Source: Hydractinia symbiolongicarpus
Lineage: Eukaryota > Cnidaria > Hydrozoa > Anthoathecata > Hydractiniidae
Direction of reading: 5' to 3'
Assembly (NCBI RefSeq): GCF_029227915.1
Contig: NC_079886.1
Location: 15,104,501-15,168,500 of the forward strand
Length of the DNA: 64,000 nucleotides
Below are positions 12,918-24,920 of this stretch, in pieces (position 1 is the stretch's first letter; each line of letters starts with the position of its first letter). Both the position numbers and the translations under genes were made by a program. A model generated the notes under the pieces. That model worked only from the letters and a program-made list of their open reading frames with translations. It did no database searches and was not told the DNA's origin.

Positions 12918-13452
12918 ACGAAACTTGAGTTTAGCCCTATGAATAAACAAATATATCTGAACGAATACATGGGTTAAGGTGTGTATGTACCATATCACAC
13001 GTATGTACATTTCATCTTCATTATCCTGATCTTTCCATATTCTTATTGTTTTTGTTATGATTGTGTTTTATTTTGCTGTCCATGGCTGGTGTGATCATTT
13101 GATTCACCTAGTCATGCTGATGAAGCCTGATATTGGCAGAAACAGCAAGAGTTTATAAATATTGAAATATATTCACAATTGTTTCACTTTATTGTAGTTA
13201 ATCCCTGTTAATTTTAGTGCTTTTATCTATTTAAAATAAGACGTGTAAGACGGAGAGTTGATTCTTATAAAAAATGTTCTTGGAAATTGTCTTATAGCTT
13301 AGCGTTTCTTTTCATCAATTTTATTAATAACTAGATAAATCGGAAGACAATTTTCATCGATTTTTGTACCCGCAAAGTTTAAATTAGCGAAAGATTCTGA
13401 CCCCACCTGGGGGGGCTTACAGCGCCCCCAGGACCCCCTGCTGCTAAATTCA

Positions 13453-13501
13453 AGACTTAGTCCAAATATTGCTGCGCAGCAGCAATATTTTGACTAAGTC
13501 T
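13453..13501. repeat. Perfect-armed subterminal palindrome
   Basis: Arms agacttagtc (13453-13462) and gactaagtct (13492-13501) continue inward through aaatattgctgc / gcagcaatattt. It forms a long hairpin just inside the right TIR of the OTU-bearing element. Confidence 0.85.
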
Positions 13502-13679
13502 GATAAAAGTCTGGATCCGCCCCTGACCAGTGACATTATATCTTACAACAAACGCAAACAAAACGAAACGTGTCATTAAACTCACATTGAAAAGAAATTG
13601 CTAACAAAAAATACAGCCTATCATTCATGGTTGAAAGTCTTGCGATTGAAACGTTTATGGTCTTAACCAGCATTAGTTG

Positions 13680-14229
13680 ACAAAAAATTAAAATTTTGAT
13701 GTGACCATCATTTTCAGCATACTTTTTTTATTAACTGTATCAATTTTTGTCGAAAATAAAGCAGTTTTAATTTTTGGATAAATTTTGGCCTGAAATGACA
13801 TTTAGGTGACAAAAAATCAAACTTTTGTACCATCATCATTTTCAGCATACTTTATTGGTTAACTGTGCCAGATTTAGCCAAAAATGAAGTTGTTTTAATT
13901 TTTGGACCAATTTTGGCCTAAAATGACATTTAGGTAACAAGAAATCAAAATTTTGATGTCACCATTATGTTCAGCATACTTTTTTTTGTTAACAACTTTG
14001 CCAATTTTTGTTGAAAATAAAGTAGTTTTAATTTTTGGACCAATTTTGGCCTGAAATGACATTTAGGTGACAAAAAATCAAACTTTTGTACCATCATCAT
14101 TTTCAGCATACTTTATTGGTTAACTGTGCCAGATTTAGCCAAAAATGAAGTTGTTTTAATTTTTGGACCAATTTTGGCCTAAAATGACATTTAGGTAACA
14201 AGAAATCAAAATTTTGATGTCACCATCAT
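13680..14229 (+). repeat. Minisatellite of ~128-bp units, alternating A/B types
   Basis: Units start at 13680, 13809, 13937, 14070 and 14198 (the last partial) and each contains cattttcagcatac and gacatttaggt. Units 2 and 4 are almost identical and units 3 and 5 match each other, so a two-unit block of about 260 bp was duplicated. The array runs into tattatataga and then the CTAG end of the next Helitron-like unit, so it may be internal to such an element. Confidence 0.85.
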
Positions 14230-14242
14230 ATTATTATATAGA

Positions 14243-14368
14243 CTAGTCGTTAGCCCGTGGAAAAATCCATGGGGTCGCCCGTCCTTTTTATATCACATTT
14301 CGTGTTTCCGTTATGGGACGCGGTAACCTTTTGAACACACAGACAAAATACGGCTAATATAATAGAGA
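14243..14368 (-). mobile_element. Miniature Helitron-like unit, copy D
   Basis: The same CTAG plus hairpin terminus as copies A-C (14243-14275) with only about 100 bp of body, ending at tataatagaga, the TC-type end. It directly abuts the TC-like end of the minisatellite-bearing segment. Confidence 0.5.
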
Positions 14369-14740
14369 TAACAGATTAAATAATTTGCTGTCACGCAATC
14401 CTGTGGTTTCTCCACATAGGGTAAAGATTAGATGTGAGTATTAGACTAAGATAAATCTTACTTGTTTTGGCAAATATCGCATTCACAACACACTGTACAA
14501 ACACTAAAGTTTGTTGATATGTGAATTTTTCTTGCTTCCCACCATATGGTACACGCGTTCTAAATGTATAGTTAAATTAAAATATTATTTTGAAAACAAA
14601 ACAAAAAAAGGTTTGACAAGAAAACAAGAAGTGTACTCTTAAAATACTTAACAGATTGCAGAATGCAAAGTTACAGGGCGTTAAACATTGCTATATTTAT
14701 TTTAACGGTATGGTCCTCTGAATGCATCACAGTAATCAGC

Positions 14741-17000
14741 TTTTACTATAATAGTAGTAGGACAGAATAATGAAAATACCCCCAAAAAATTATTATAAAG
14801 TTGAAACTTGGTACAGAGGTAGGTTATAGTGTTAGGATTCACAGGAAAAAAAGCCCCATTGACTGAGTCCCAGCAACTCCCAAAATTGGGCAAAATTCAT
14901 AATGCTGTATTTGGGTATTGGTCAAAAATTCGATTTTTTAACATATTATCATGTTATACATCGTTGGAAAGAAAATTTCATACTGAGTAACATTTCAGCA
15001 CGGGTTGGCCTTAATCAGTTATGTTTTGAGAGGCCTCGGCTACAGTAGGTATTTCTTAATCATGATGAAGTGTTTCTTTTTTATAGCGCAACTATGTATA
15101 CTTCGAATAGTAGCAGTAGTATTTCGAATAAAGTATAGAATATTGGTCGAATTAGCATGCTATGTAATGCCATCATAGTAGATAGATAAATAAGTAAAAG
15201 TTTGTCCCGCGTTGTTGTTTGTCTGATAATGATTGTGTTTTTTTTTTAATTAAATTTAGAGATTATTTGATCAACAATAACATATTTTTAGAAGTAAATA
15301 CATTTACATGACACTAAATAATTTATGAATTGTGGCGAAATGGAAGTTTGTGCACTATGCAAAGAAAAATATGAGAATGAAGCAATGAACATGGATTAGA
15401 TGAGTTATGCAGGTATATAGATAATAATCTTTTTTCTCAGTATTTAGTAAATTTATTTATTAAGAAAAAGCTTGGAAAGTTCTTTTAATGCCATTTGAAG
15501 TATAGTAAAGTATTGGTTTTAATTGTTTTCATATATTTCAAAGAGTTCGCAAAGCAGTTCAGCCTAAAGTTCTTGTGCATCATAATTGCAGACGGAAATT
15601 TGTTGATACTAGAAAATCCACTAGTTTAGAAAAGCCTAGTAAGAAATTAAGATCATCAAGTACTTTTAGTTGGAAAACAAACTGCTTTCTTGTATGAAAA
15701 AAGCAATGTGAAAGTACTTAACTGTTGCCAGAGTAACAACGCTACCATTGATTACAACACTTATGATTCGATGTAAGAGTAGAGGAGATACATGGTGAAA
15801 TACTGTTCGCTCTATATTGAGGTCATTGTTGCAGAGAGAAGTTCCAACTGGCACCTACACATCCAAACAATCATGAAAATGATAAACTTATTTGCAGCTT
15901 CGGGTCATATAAATTATGCTAAATGCTCACAATTGTACAGTCAAGAAATGCTTTGCCTATCGTAGACAAACCCATGGTTACACAACAGTTTCAGGAAGGT
16001 CGCCATGCTGTACGACGATCTGGAAGATTCTGGGCAGGATTGTGGTCTGACCTAGTCATCAAGCAAACTTTCATGCGCTCCATAAAATGCACTGGTGGTC
16101 TAACAAGGGGAAGAGGTTTTGGAGATAATGTGAGGAATCTATGGATAATAAGTATCACATTGCAGCTGTTCATGAAAGCATGATTAAACTCTCAGGTATA
16201 CCCACTGGCTTGAGGGATCAGAATTTTGAAATGGGAACAAAATGACAAGAACGTGATAACAACGTCTGCCAAAAGTTTTACAAATGGTTTGAGATCAGAA
16301 ATCCATTCTGTATGGAAGATGGAAACCTCCACTCACCTAATATACAAAAAGTCATCAGATGTAATTGTTAATCTTCTTCAAAGAACACATGCGGAACCAA
16401 TATTTGTTCATGTACAAAAAAATGGTTGAAATGCATGTCTGCATGTGGTAGTTGTTGTGGAGAGGACTGTAATAACAAGGCGGTAAGTTAAGTGTACTAC
16501 ATACAATGTGCCCAAGTTGCATATTAAAAGACAACAGATTCAAATATAATATTTGTATTTTTAGGATGTTTATGGGAGAATCGATGTTAGTGATGACGAG
16601 ACCGATGGACATGATGAAGAAAAAAATGCTTTTGAAGATCTTTTTTAACCTTGATTTCTGTAAATGATTGAATTACAATAAACTATTGCTCAATAAGCAG
16701 CAAATACTTTTTTATGATCATTTTTAACCTTTACTTCCAAAGAAAATATTGCTCAGCATGAAATTTCCTTTCTAACGATGTATAACATGATGATATTTTG
16801 AGAAATCGAATTTCTGACCAAAACGTAAAACCGCCATTATAAAATTTGTCAATTTTGAGAGTTGCCGGGACTCAGCCAATGGGGCTTTTTTCCTGTGAAT
16901 CCTAACAGTATAACCTACCTCTGTAACAAGTTTCAGCTTTATATTAATTTTTGGGGGGTCATGCTGCTTTTTTGTCTAATTCTATTCTACTATAATTAAA
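14741..17000. mobile_element. Long-TIR element with an internally deleted nuclease-family gene
   Basis: About 260 bp at 14741-15010 is repeated in inverted orientation at 16735-17000. Shared blocks include cagaggtaggttata, ttaggattcacagg, aagccccattg and catgttatacatcgtt. Divergence between the arms is visible but modest. The 1.7 kb between them holds remnants of a gene related to those at 1.5-5.7 and 58.5-63.8 kb. This gives physical evidence that the family is mobile. Confidence 0.75.
15346..16647 (+). pseudogene. Internally deleted member of the zinc-module / nuclease family
   Basis: Plus-strand segments in order: EVCALCKEKYENE near 15346 (C-x2-C), then VHHNCRRKFVD near 15570 (H-x2-C), together one C2HC module. 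Next comes 15923-16183, with RSGRFWAGLWSDL and CTGGLTRGRG, matching the DLTLEQ...ISA block of the intact gene. A C-terminal cysteine-rich CxC-like stretch (KCMSACGSCCGEDCNN) lies near 16430-16480. An acidic final exon (DVSDDETDGHDEE) lies near 16565-16647 after a ttttta-g acceptor. The region that would hold the LGHS and nuclease motifs is missing. Stops interrupt the middle, so it cannot be autonomous. Confidence 0.65.
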
Positions 17001-17391
17001 GTTCATGGGATCAATATTTGGAATTGTGTATTTTGAAGATTAAAAATTGAAAGATATTACAATGATATAATTTTTTATTAACATGTTTTAATGGTTTAAA
17101 CATGGGAGAAAATTGCAATCCCAAGTCATTGTTTAAGAATAATATTGTGGAAAATTGTTATCAATTTTGGAAATTAGAGAAATCAAGTTTGCTTTCAGCA
17201 TTTACGAAATATATCCTTTTTGTATTAGACATTTTACAGATAGTGAAACTGTTTATGGTGACTAGTTTTCATATACAGCAAAACTGCCTGATGTAAGATT
17301 GTACGTGTTGTGTCATGTTAAAAACTTTAAAAGCGTTTAAGGGGGCTAAGGATTTAAATAAATGCTTTATCATTAGGGTATTATATGTATA
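17001..17391. other. No gene seen
   Basis: AT-rich spacer. The 64-codon frame at 17102-17296 has no known motif. Confidence 0.5.
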
Positions 17392-18017
17392 CTAGTCGAT
17401 AAGGCCCGTGGAAAAATCCACTGAGCCAGGATAAAAATGAAAAAGAAGCGTTATTTGAATTTTGATGACGTAAGCAGCCCATCCACAAAAAAATAATTCA
17501 GAAGCTTGTTTTCACATTGCCTCTATTGTGTAGAGCTTAAAGCGCTGATCAAGAAAATGTATATGATCATGTGCTTTTAATGAGCGGTTAACGAGGTATA
17601 AGGGTTTAAAATTTTGCTGACGTCAGCAACAGCCCGTCAAAACCTAAAAATATTTTTTTGGAAATTTGTATACCTGTTGCCTTTATCGATTAAATCTTGA
17701 AACACTGATCAAGAAAATGTATAGGATCATGTACTTTTGACAAGCTGTTGCAGAGTTATTAGGGTTTGAAGGTATTTTGATCACGTCATTAACCCATCCA
17801 TTCTGAAACGGATTTGCGGACACAGGTTTGGGAAAATTACCCAAATTGGTTCTAGGTGGTCCCTAGTTACCCACGCTGTGACAATTCATTGACATCACCA
17901 CCTCGTTTCCAAGTTATTTGGCCTCAAAGTTTTAGGTGCACTGTAATGGTTTCAAGACACATTTGAGACATGCATTTTTCGGCAACATCAAAGGAAAAGG
18001 AAGACATCTACTTTGAT
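17392..18017 (-). mobile_element. Helitron-like non-autonomous element, copy E
   Basis: CTAG at 17392-17395 is followed by the same hairpin as copies A-D; on the minus strand CTAG is followed by T. The body is collinear with copies A and B and lacks an internal block. The TC end is degraded near 18017. Confidence 0.6.
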
Positions 18018-18472
18018 TATTGGGAATTAAATTAAATTTTTAAATAGATAAAATGGTGATCTTCTTAAATTATTAAATGCTTCTATTCTTAGTTGTATGC
18101 ATCTTTTTGACCAAACAAAATAAAAAAAAAACTTTTTTGTGTCTGCAAATTGGTTTTTTTAATGAAGTGAGAGTGTTTCAAAAACGTCTCTTTATTTTTT
18201 ACAAGTTAAGAAATTTCAAATTAATTTTGCACTATTTGATAGGTAATAAAAAATACTTCTTATTGATGGATTAATATAATTAAACTTTGATTTATCGTTG
18301 CTGAAAAAAAAACTTTCATGCTAAAAGGGTATGTCATACATCCTTAACAAAAAAGTTTTGCAAACAAGTACAACTTGTAAGCTCTCAGGAGTGTGAAAGT
18401 TTGTTTTAACTATGATAGCAGAAGTCAACCTGCTACAAAAAAAACATACATATTATTACTAAAATTATTTAC

Positions 18473-18543
18473 CCAGGATAGCATCTTCAGTTCTTTTTGG
18501 AACTGCTATCAACAAGGGTCCTGCAAAGGGATGTCCTAGTAAA
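18473..18543 (-). other. Candidate orphan internal exon
   Basis: The minus strand shows ...ctttaag, then 71 nt, then GTAAATAA. The open frame reads GHPFAGPLLIAVPKRTEDAI, which looks like real protein and not random AT-rich sequence. I do not recognise the gene. It could be one exon of a large minus-strand host gene or a relic. Confidence 0.3.
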
Positions 18544-18576
18544 CTTAAAGCACGGCAATTGCATATAGCTAGACAA

Positions 18577-18700
18577 AATTATTAATCCTATTCTGCTGAA
18601 CCCTAAGCAGAAAGGATAGATTCACACGTTTATAGTGTCTGGCATGACTTGACCAGACCTTCTGCACTGGAAGCAAACGCTCTACCACAAGGCTACCAGT
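18577..18700 (-). repeat. tRNA-derived SINE, copy 2
   Basis: Same head and body as the copy at 7380-7522, but about 20 bp including most of the B-box-like segment are missing (cttgaccagacc replaces the longer block). This copy could not be transcribed from an internal Pol III promoter. Confidence 0.7.
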
Positions 18701-19289
18701 GAGCTTTGAGTATTATATACTAAAACTGCCACTTTCAGTATTTTTATTTGTGCAATGTTTGTATCTTTGCTATTTTTGCTTGATGCATATTTATTTTCAA
18801 AAAATAATTACCTTTCTTATAGCTAAATTACAGACTAGTTTTAAAAACCTTAAGTCTGTAAGTTGGAAAAATTCAAGATCAATTTAAAAAGTAGCTGGGG
18901 GCACTATTCAAAAAGATTTCTAGATACTCCGCATACATCAGGGTCATTCCATGTCAAAACAGCTCTAAAATGATGAGTTTGACACCCACCATCTCAGACT
19001 TAGCTGATTTTTTGCATGTAAGGTAGGATTCTAAAGAAATGAAAGTGTACTAAATTTAATTTTAATGTTCTATGGGAAACACTGTCAAAAGAATTGCTGA
19101 AATCAAGATTTTTCTAACATGATTGCTGTTTTTTAACACATTATGCGATCTTTCAGTAACGTTAAGCATGTGCATTTCAGAAGAAAGATCTTTTCAGAAA
19201 CCCCATTTTTTAACACTAATAAAATAGCATCAATGATCATGCAACTCCTTTCAACAGTTTATTTGACAAAGTGAGAAGAGAAATTAATC

Positions 19290-20960
19290 ATATTTGCTAC
19301 TCACAGAAACAAACAAGAAGTTGGCTATTTCTAAATTTAACGAAAGAAAGTTTTCATTCATGTTTACAGATGTTAAAGGGAAAGATTTTCATAAGAAATT
19401 CCCAATCACATATTCACTTTTTGTTAAAATAGTGAATTGTTTCAAGGGCAAGGGTGATGCATTAGAAAGGGGTTACTATAGAGGTTTGAAGTTGGTTGAT
19501 CAAGTAATGAAAGTTACTGAAAGAGTGATTGATAAGTTACTTAGAGAAAGAATTGATATAGATAAGATGCAATTTGCAATTGCAATTTTGTTCCAGGGCG
19601 TGGCACTACAGATGCAATATTTTTACTCAGACAGCTTCAGGAAAAGTATTTAGGAAAGAGAAAGAATCTCTAATTTGCCTTTGTAGATTTAGAGAAAGCT
19701 TTTGATAGAGTGCCACGTAAAGTTATTTGGTGGGCTATGAGGAAATTAGGTGTGGATGAGTGGCTAGTTACGATGGTACAGTCTATGTACAGCAATGCTA
19801 GAAGTCGTGTCAGGATTAACGATTTACTTAGTGATGAATTTAGTGTAAATGTTAGTGTACATCAGGGTTCTGTACTTAGTCCTTTGTTGTTTATTCTAGT
19901 CTTAGAAGCACTGTCGATGGAGTTCAGAACAGGTTGTCCATGGGAGTTATTGTATGCAGATGATTTGGTTCTCATAGCAGAGTCGATGGAAGAATTAGTT
20001 GAAAAGTTTGAGAAGTGGAAGAAAGGACTAGAAGAGAAAGGGCTGAAGGTAAACACAGCAAAGTCTAAAGTCATGATAAGTAGCATTGCAGCCAAGTGTG
20101 ACCTTGTAGCTGGAAAGTGGCCTTGTGGAGTTTGCAGGAAAGGGGTTGGTAGTAACTCAATTTTTTGTCAGACTTGCAAGCATTGGGTACATAAAAAGTG
20201 CAGTAGTATTAGCGGAAAGTTAAGAGCTGACATATAGTTTGTATGCAAGCGTTGCAAAGGTGAGATTATAGAGAATGAAGTATTTCCAGCTTTAATGATG
20301 TACAACAGTGGCTCGTTAGAGATAGTTAAGAACTTCTGTTACTTAGGTAATATGTTGGGCAGTGAAGGGGGTGTTGGAAAAAGTGTTACTTGCAGGATAG
20401 GTTCTGCTTGGAAAAAGTTTAGAGAGTTACTTCCTTTATTGACTAGCAGAGTCCTGTCAATTGAGGTAAAAGGTAGGTTGTATGAGGCCTGTGTAAGAAG
20501 TGTTATGTTGTACGGTAGTGAGACATGGGCAGTGAAGCAGGAAGATCTTGACCGTTTAGAAAGGAATGATATGAGAATGGTTAGGTGGATGTGTAATGCC
20601 AGTCTGAGAGACAGAAAGAGTTCAGATGAGCTAAGAAGCAGGCTAAGTCTCCGTAGAATTAAAGATGTTATCCAGATAAGAAGATTGAATTGGCTGGGGC
20701 ACTTGGGAAGAATGGAGGAGGATAATTGGGTAAGAAAGTGTAGAGGCTTGATAGTTCCTGGGGCAAAGCCCAGAGGCAGACCGAGAAAGACTTGGCAGGA
20801 GGTTATAAGGACAGACTTGATAGAGAGGAAGTTGAGTTTAGATCTAACACAGTCTAGATCAGATTGGAAGAGGGTCATTAATATACACCGTCCAACCCAT
20901 GCTAGCATGGAAAACGGACGTTAAGCCGAGAATGATGATAATGATGATGTTAAAAGTTCA
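19290..20960 (+). mobile_element. Non-LTR retrotransposon (LINE) fragment
   Basis: Reverse-transcriptase segments run in order: RGLKLVDQVMKVTERV near 19475, a frame change near 19590, HQGSVLSPLLF near 19860, then YADDLVLIAES near 19955 (the catalytic YADD). After the thumb comes a PHD-like finger, CGVC...CQTC...HWVHKKC, interrupted by TAG at 20235-20237, with FVCKRC completing the metal ligands after the stop. The C-terminal part (20295-20924) holds WLGHLGRME and GRPRKTW, typical of these elements. The 3' end is a short gatgat repeat (20925-20950). It is 5' truncated and has at least one frameshift and one nonsense codon. Confidence 0.85.
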
Positions 20961-21379
20961 TGTAACCCCAGATATCATTTTTTAAATATTTGTTTTACTT
21001 GCCGCCTTGATGGCCGCTTCAATCTAGCTCCAGTCCTTTTCAGTGGCACGTGACCCTATTACATAGTATTTCAGTAGCGCTCACAAATTAATGACTTTCA
21101 CTCGCAATTATTAATGACTTTCATAGCCAAAAACAATTAATATACTGTCGCAACAAAGTTAAAAAAATCAACATACTTTCCACATCAATCTCTGTACAAA
21201 TGATTTTTTTTTAAAAAAAATAATTCAACATGATATACTAGCCATGTAAGCCATACAACAAAAAAATAATATATTAGCAGCAGGTGTGTGCATGATTTCT
21301 TTAATTTCAAATTTAAAAGAATTTATTTCAACAAACAGGTTGTAAAAATTACTGATCCATAACCTGTTGACCTAGGCGG
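20961..21379. other. No gene seen
   Basis: AT-rich spacer between the LINE and the BEL/Pao remnant, with no repeat partner noticed in this window. Confidence 0.5.
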
Positions 21380-21720
21380 GGTATGAAGCTCAAGTGAGCA
21401 TTGCCAACCTTGTTCTCAACAATCCTTGGGGAGGTTGCCAAAGTTACTTCTGGGTAACGAAAGAATGACCCAGTGGATTTCTAAAACATGTGACGACAAT
21501 CTGGACGGAGAAGATGGCTGGAAGCAATTGATTACATTTTTGGAAAAAGACATCAAATTCCAGCAACAAAAACTGATGAATCAAGAAACATGGGATAAGA
21601 AAGACACAAAAGCTGACATACAAAGCAAGAAAAATGCTAAAAGATACAACCAATCAAAGCAAATGTTTTATTTGTGGTGAGGCTGACCATATATCAACCA
21701 AGGGACCAAATACTGTATGA
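21380..21720 (+). pseudogene. BEL/Pao gag remnant
   Basis: The frame at 21426-21680 has DGEDGWKQLITFLEKD and QQQKLMNQET, typical of the C-terminal capsid part of BEL/Pao Gag. A one-base shift continues into CFICGEADHISTKGP, a zinc-knuckle start, before a stop. The gag lies about 0.7 kb before the pol remnants in the same orientation, with non-coding DNA between. Confidence 0.6.
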
Positions 21721-22439
21721 GATTAATGTTGATATTAATATGTTGTCTCCATAATATAGACTGTAAACAATAGTGAATGTTCTTGATGGGGTCTCAAGTG
21801 GTTGTGCAGTTGTGTTGATATCCAGTTGTGTTGTTGTGTTACGGATCAAGTTGTGTTGTTGTGTCCCTGCTGGTTGCGTTTGTGATACCGCTGAGTAATC
21901 AAGTCAGACAATCAAAGTAAGTCATTATTGTTACTTAACAATTAATACAGTATTTTTCTTCAGTATTAATACAAAAGGTAAACATAAAAATGGTGCCTGT
22001 AAAATTGACTTTACATGCAAACATATTAACCATCAGAAATACCCTACGAAAAAGCATGTTTTAGTATGAAAGGGATAAAAATGAAAATTTACTAATCGAG
22101 TATTGAAACAAATGTATTCTTCGTTAGCCTGTTGACCTGTGTATATTCAAAAGAAATCAAACTAACATTTCATGCATCTTATATACAGTACAGTTCAAAT
22201 GTAAGCTTCCTCGTACATGCAACTTGCATAAATAATTATTTTCAAAATAGACTATTGTTTTTCCGAGAAAATAATTACATCGCAAGAAATTGAAAGGATC
22301 GGGAAATTTCTTGTGTGAAAACAGAATCGAATTACGGTGTATATAGTGTGAAAATACCGCTACACAATGGTATTGAAGCATTAATGTCTTGAGTATGTTT
22401 TCCAAAAATAACAACGTCTATCCCCTTTAAGGTAAAGTG

Positions 22440-24470
22440 GAAGATGATATACGTGTCTGTTATGTGGAAAGGGGTGGTGACGTAAGAAAGCTGCCAAAAC
22501 TTCCCAAGTTTGTTGGTGAGAAAACAGATTTCATAATAGGAGTCAGGACTGTCCATATATCGTTCCTTCTTTAAAAATGCAGACAGTGGAAGAGGTGTAT
22601 TAGGAGGTCCCCATGACGTGTTTAGTAAAATAGAGTCAACGCTTGGCAACCCAAATCAGTTTTACCAACTTTATAAATTTGGTTACCATGTTACCTTAGA
22701 TAACATCCTGCTAGAATACAGTAAAGATTTTCTTAATAGTTCAATGCCTGATGTGATAGATAAAGAGGATGACAGATATTCGTACATGTCAACGGTCAAA
22801 AGGTTAAAATTATTTAATGAAGTGGAAAGTGCCGGTACCGTGATTACCTACAGGTGCATAGAGTGTTGAAACTGCGAAAACTGCAAAATCTACGACAATA
22901 TAACACTAAGGACCATAAAAGAGGACATTAATTAAGATGTGATAAATAAGTCTGTTAAAGTCGATATTGTCAACAAAGTCACCTCAGCGTATCTACCCAT
23001 GCTACACAAGCCAGAAGTTAAACTTACCCCAAACAAGCAGCATGCTCTTCGGGTATATCAACAGCAAATAAAGAAATGGATATCCACAAAGCAAAGCCGA
23101 AATAATAGAATTGGAGAACAAAATGCAATCGTTGGGATTTATGGAGTATGTGAAAAATTTAACTGATGAGCAACAAAAGCAGCTGAAAGGTAATCCAAAT
23201 CAAAATTTTATACCTTGGCGTGTAGTATGGAAGCCCAACTTAGTTACTACTGCAAGCCGATTAGTATTTGATGCATCACGACCAATCAATACAATAATTA
23301 GTCCAAATGACATACTCGCCAACGGATTAAACAATATGAATAAGTTGGTCGAAATCGTTATTCTGTGGATGTTGCATTTCTCACTAACACCAGGAAAATG
23401 TACAACACAGTGTGTCTCCATGAATCTCATTGGTACCTTTAACGCTTTGTCTGGCAACAGGATTTAGGCATTACCAAGATACTTGAACAAAAGATCATCA
23501 AAACACTAATCTGTGGTGTCAAGTCTAGTGACAACCAATAAGAGAGAGCTTTACGAGAAACAGCAAAATTATCTGCAGACGAATACCCGGAAGTCAACCA
23601 AATTTTGCAAAAGGATATATATGTTGATGACTGCATAACCCGTGCCGAAACTCAAGAATTAGCCTTCAAAAGAGCACTCATGATGGATTTAGGAGTATCA
23701 TTTTCCAATAGTAAGCCGCCAGATAATCTTTCAGATGACAGTGACCAAATCAGCATTGCAGGAATGAAGTGGACCCCGAAGGATGACACGATATCTTTAG
23801 ATATTGGTGAGTTAAATTTTTCTAAAAAATCACGTGGGAAAAAGACAACATCCGGATGAAGCAAAACCATTCCATACTGATTAACAAGACGTCATTGTGT
23901 CGCCAAAGCAGCTGATATCTTCCACCTGACGGAAAAGTTCACTCCGATAACAGTTGTTATGAAAATTGATCTGCATGAATTAGTTAGAAAAAAGATGAAT
24001 TGGGATGACGTCACATATGGATATGGATCTCTCATTTTGAAATGATGGGAGAAATTAATACAATCAAATACAAACGAGGAGTGGTACCAGAAGATTCTGT
24101 CAACTTGAATATATCAACAATTAATATTGGGGATGCAAGTAAGAGTGCAGCGTGCGCAGCGATATAATGCTTAATTTGAAGGAAAAGATGGTACCTATTC
24201 GTGTCAACTTGCATTCAGCAAATCTAAGCTTGTACCAGAAAAGGTGATCTTAACAAGAGCCAAATTGCCTGCTGCAACATTAAATGTACATACTGGTGAA
24301 GTAGTAAAAAGATCATTTGACCAACTTCAACAACATTACAAATTAATCGATAGTTCAATAACGTTGCATTGGATTCACTCTGATCAAAAGCCTTTGAAGC
24401 AGTGGGTGAAAAATAGAGACATTGTGATCAGAAGATTTACCCAACCAAAGGATTGAAAGTTTGTGCAGAG
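22440..24470 (+). pseudogene. BEL/Pao pol remnant (protease/RT/RNase H region)
   Basis: Successive plus-strand frames keep BEL/Pao landmarks: GGPHDVFSKIE near 22600, ITYRCIEC near 22845, then NFIPWRVVWKPN and FDASRP near 23200-23280 in the RT fingers/palm. YVDD lies near 23620 (catalytic box intact), and a later block ends with LHWIHSDQ and VIRRFT near 24370-24440. Several stops and frameshifts separate them, and part of the palm is missing around 23400-23480. No LTRs were recognised, so the boundaries are approximate. Confidence 0.75.
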
Positions 24471-24549
24471 CAGAAATATGATACAAAAATCAGAACTCGG
24501 AAAAGTGCAAAAATAAAAGATGTTGACAAAAATTCAATTTGGATAAGGG

Positions 24550-24920
24550 TCATCTACAAATTTCGAATGACATTTTATACGAATATATACGAATTTAATC
24601 GTCTACAATTTGTATAGCGTTAATTAGTTATACGATTTTTAAAAAATCCTACACGAATTTTATACGATTTTCATACGAATTTTATATGATTTTCATATGA
24701 ATTTTCGTACAAATTTTCATACATAACTTTTCGCTATGCAGCTAGCCGGGAAATAAACATTAACAATTTCTAAACGCCGTTCTTATTACTTCAAATGATT
24801 AGAACTTACAAACAACCATCTCTCTAAACTCATACGAACTTAACTCATACAAATTTTTTAAACTCATACGAATTTAATTTAAAACTCATACGAATTTTAT
24901 ACGATTTTAGAAAACTTTCA
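24550..24920. repeat. Degenerate atacgaatttt repeat region
   Basis: The motif tacgaatttta / atacgatttt recurs more than ten times at irregular spacing. It looks like a decayed simple repeat. Confidence 0.7.

Larger units (their letters stand above)
11188..13525. mobile_element. TIR-bounded DNA element carrying an OTU-like gene
   Basis: The left end starts caggcgcggatccag and the right end reads, on the other strand, caggggcggatccag: 15-bp terminal inverted repeats with one mismatch. Both ends are flanked directly by accag (11183-11187 and 13526-13530), a possible 5-bp target duplication. Each end has a subterminal palindrome built on ttagtc/gactaa. The termini resemble hAT-type ends in general appearance, but no hAT transposase was found inside. 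Superfamily is uncertain. Confidence 0.55.

Noticed and set aside
20339-20908. 189-codon minus-strand frame
   Set aside because: Antisense shadow of the LINE ORF, which has clear domain motifs on the plus strand.
24550-24920. BEL/Pao LTR
   Set aside because: The tacgaatttt words are a simple repeat, and no matching copy lies 5' of the gag remnant.
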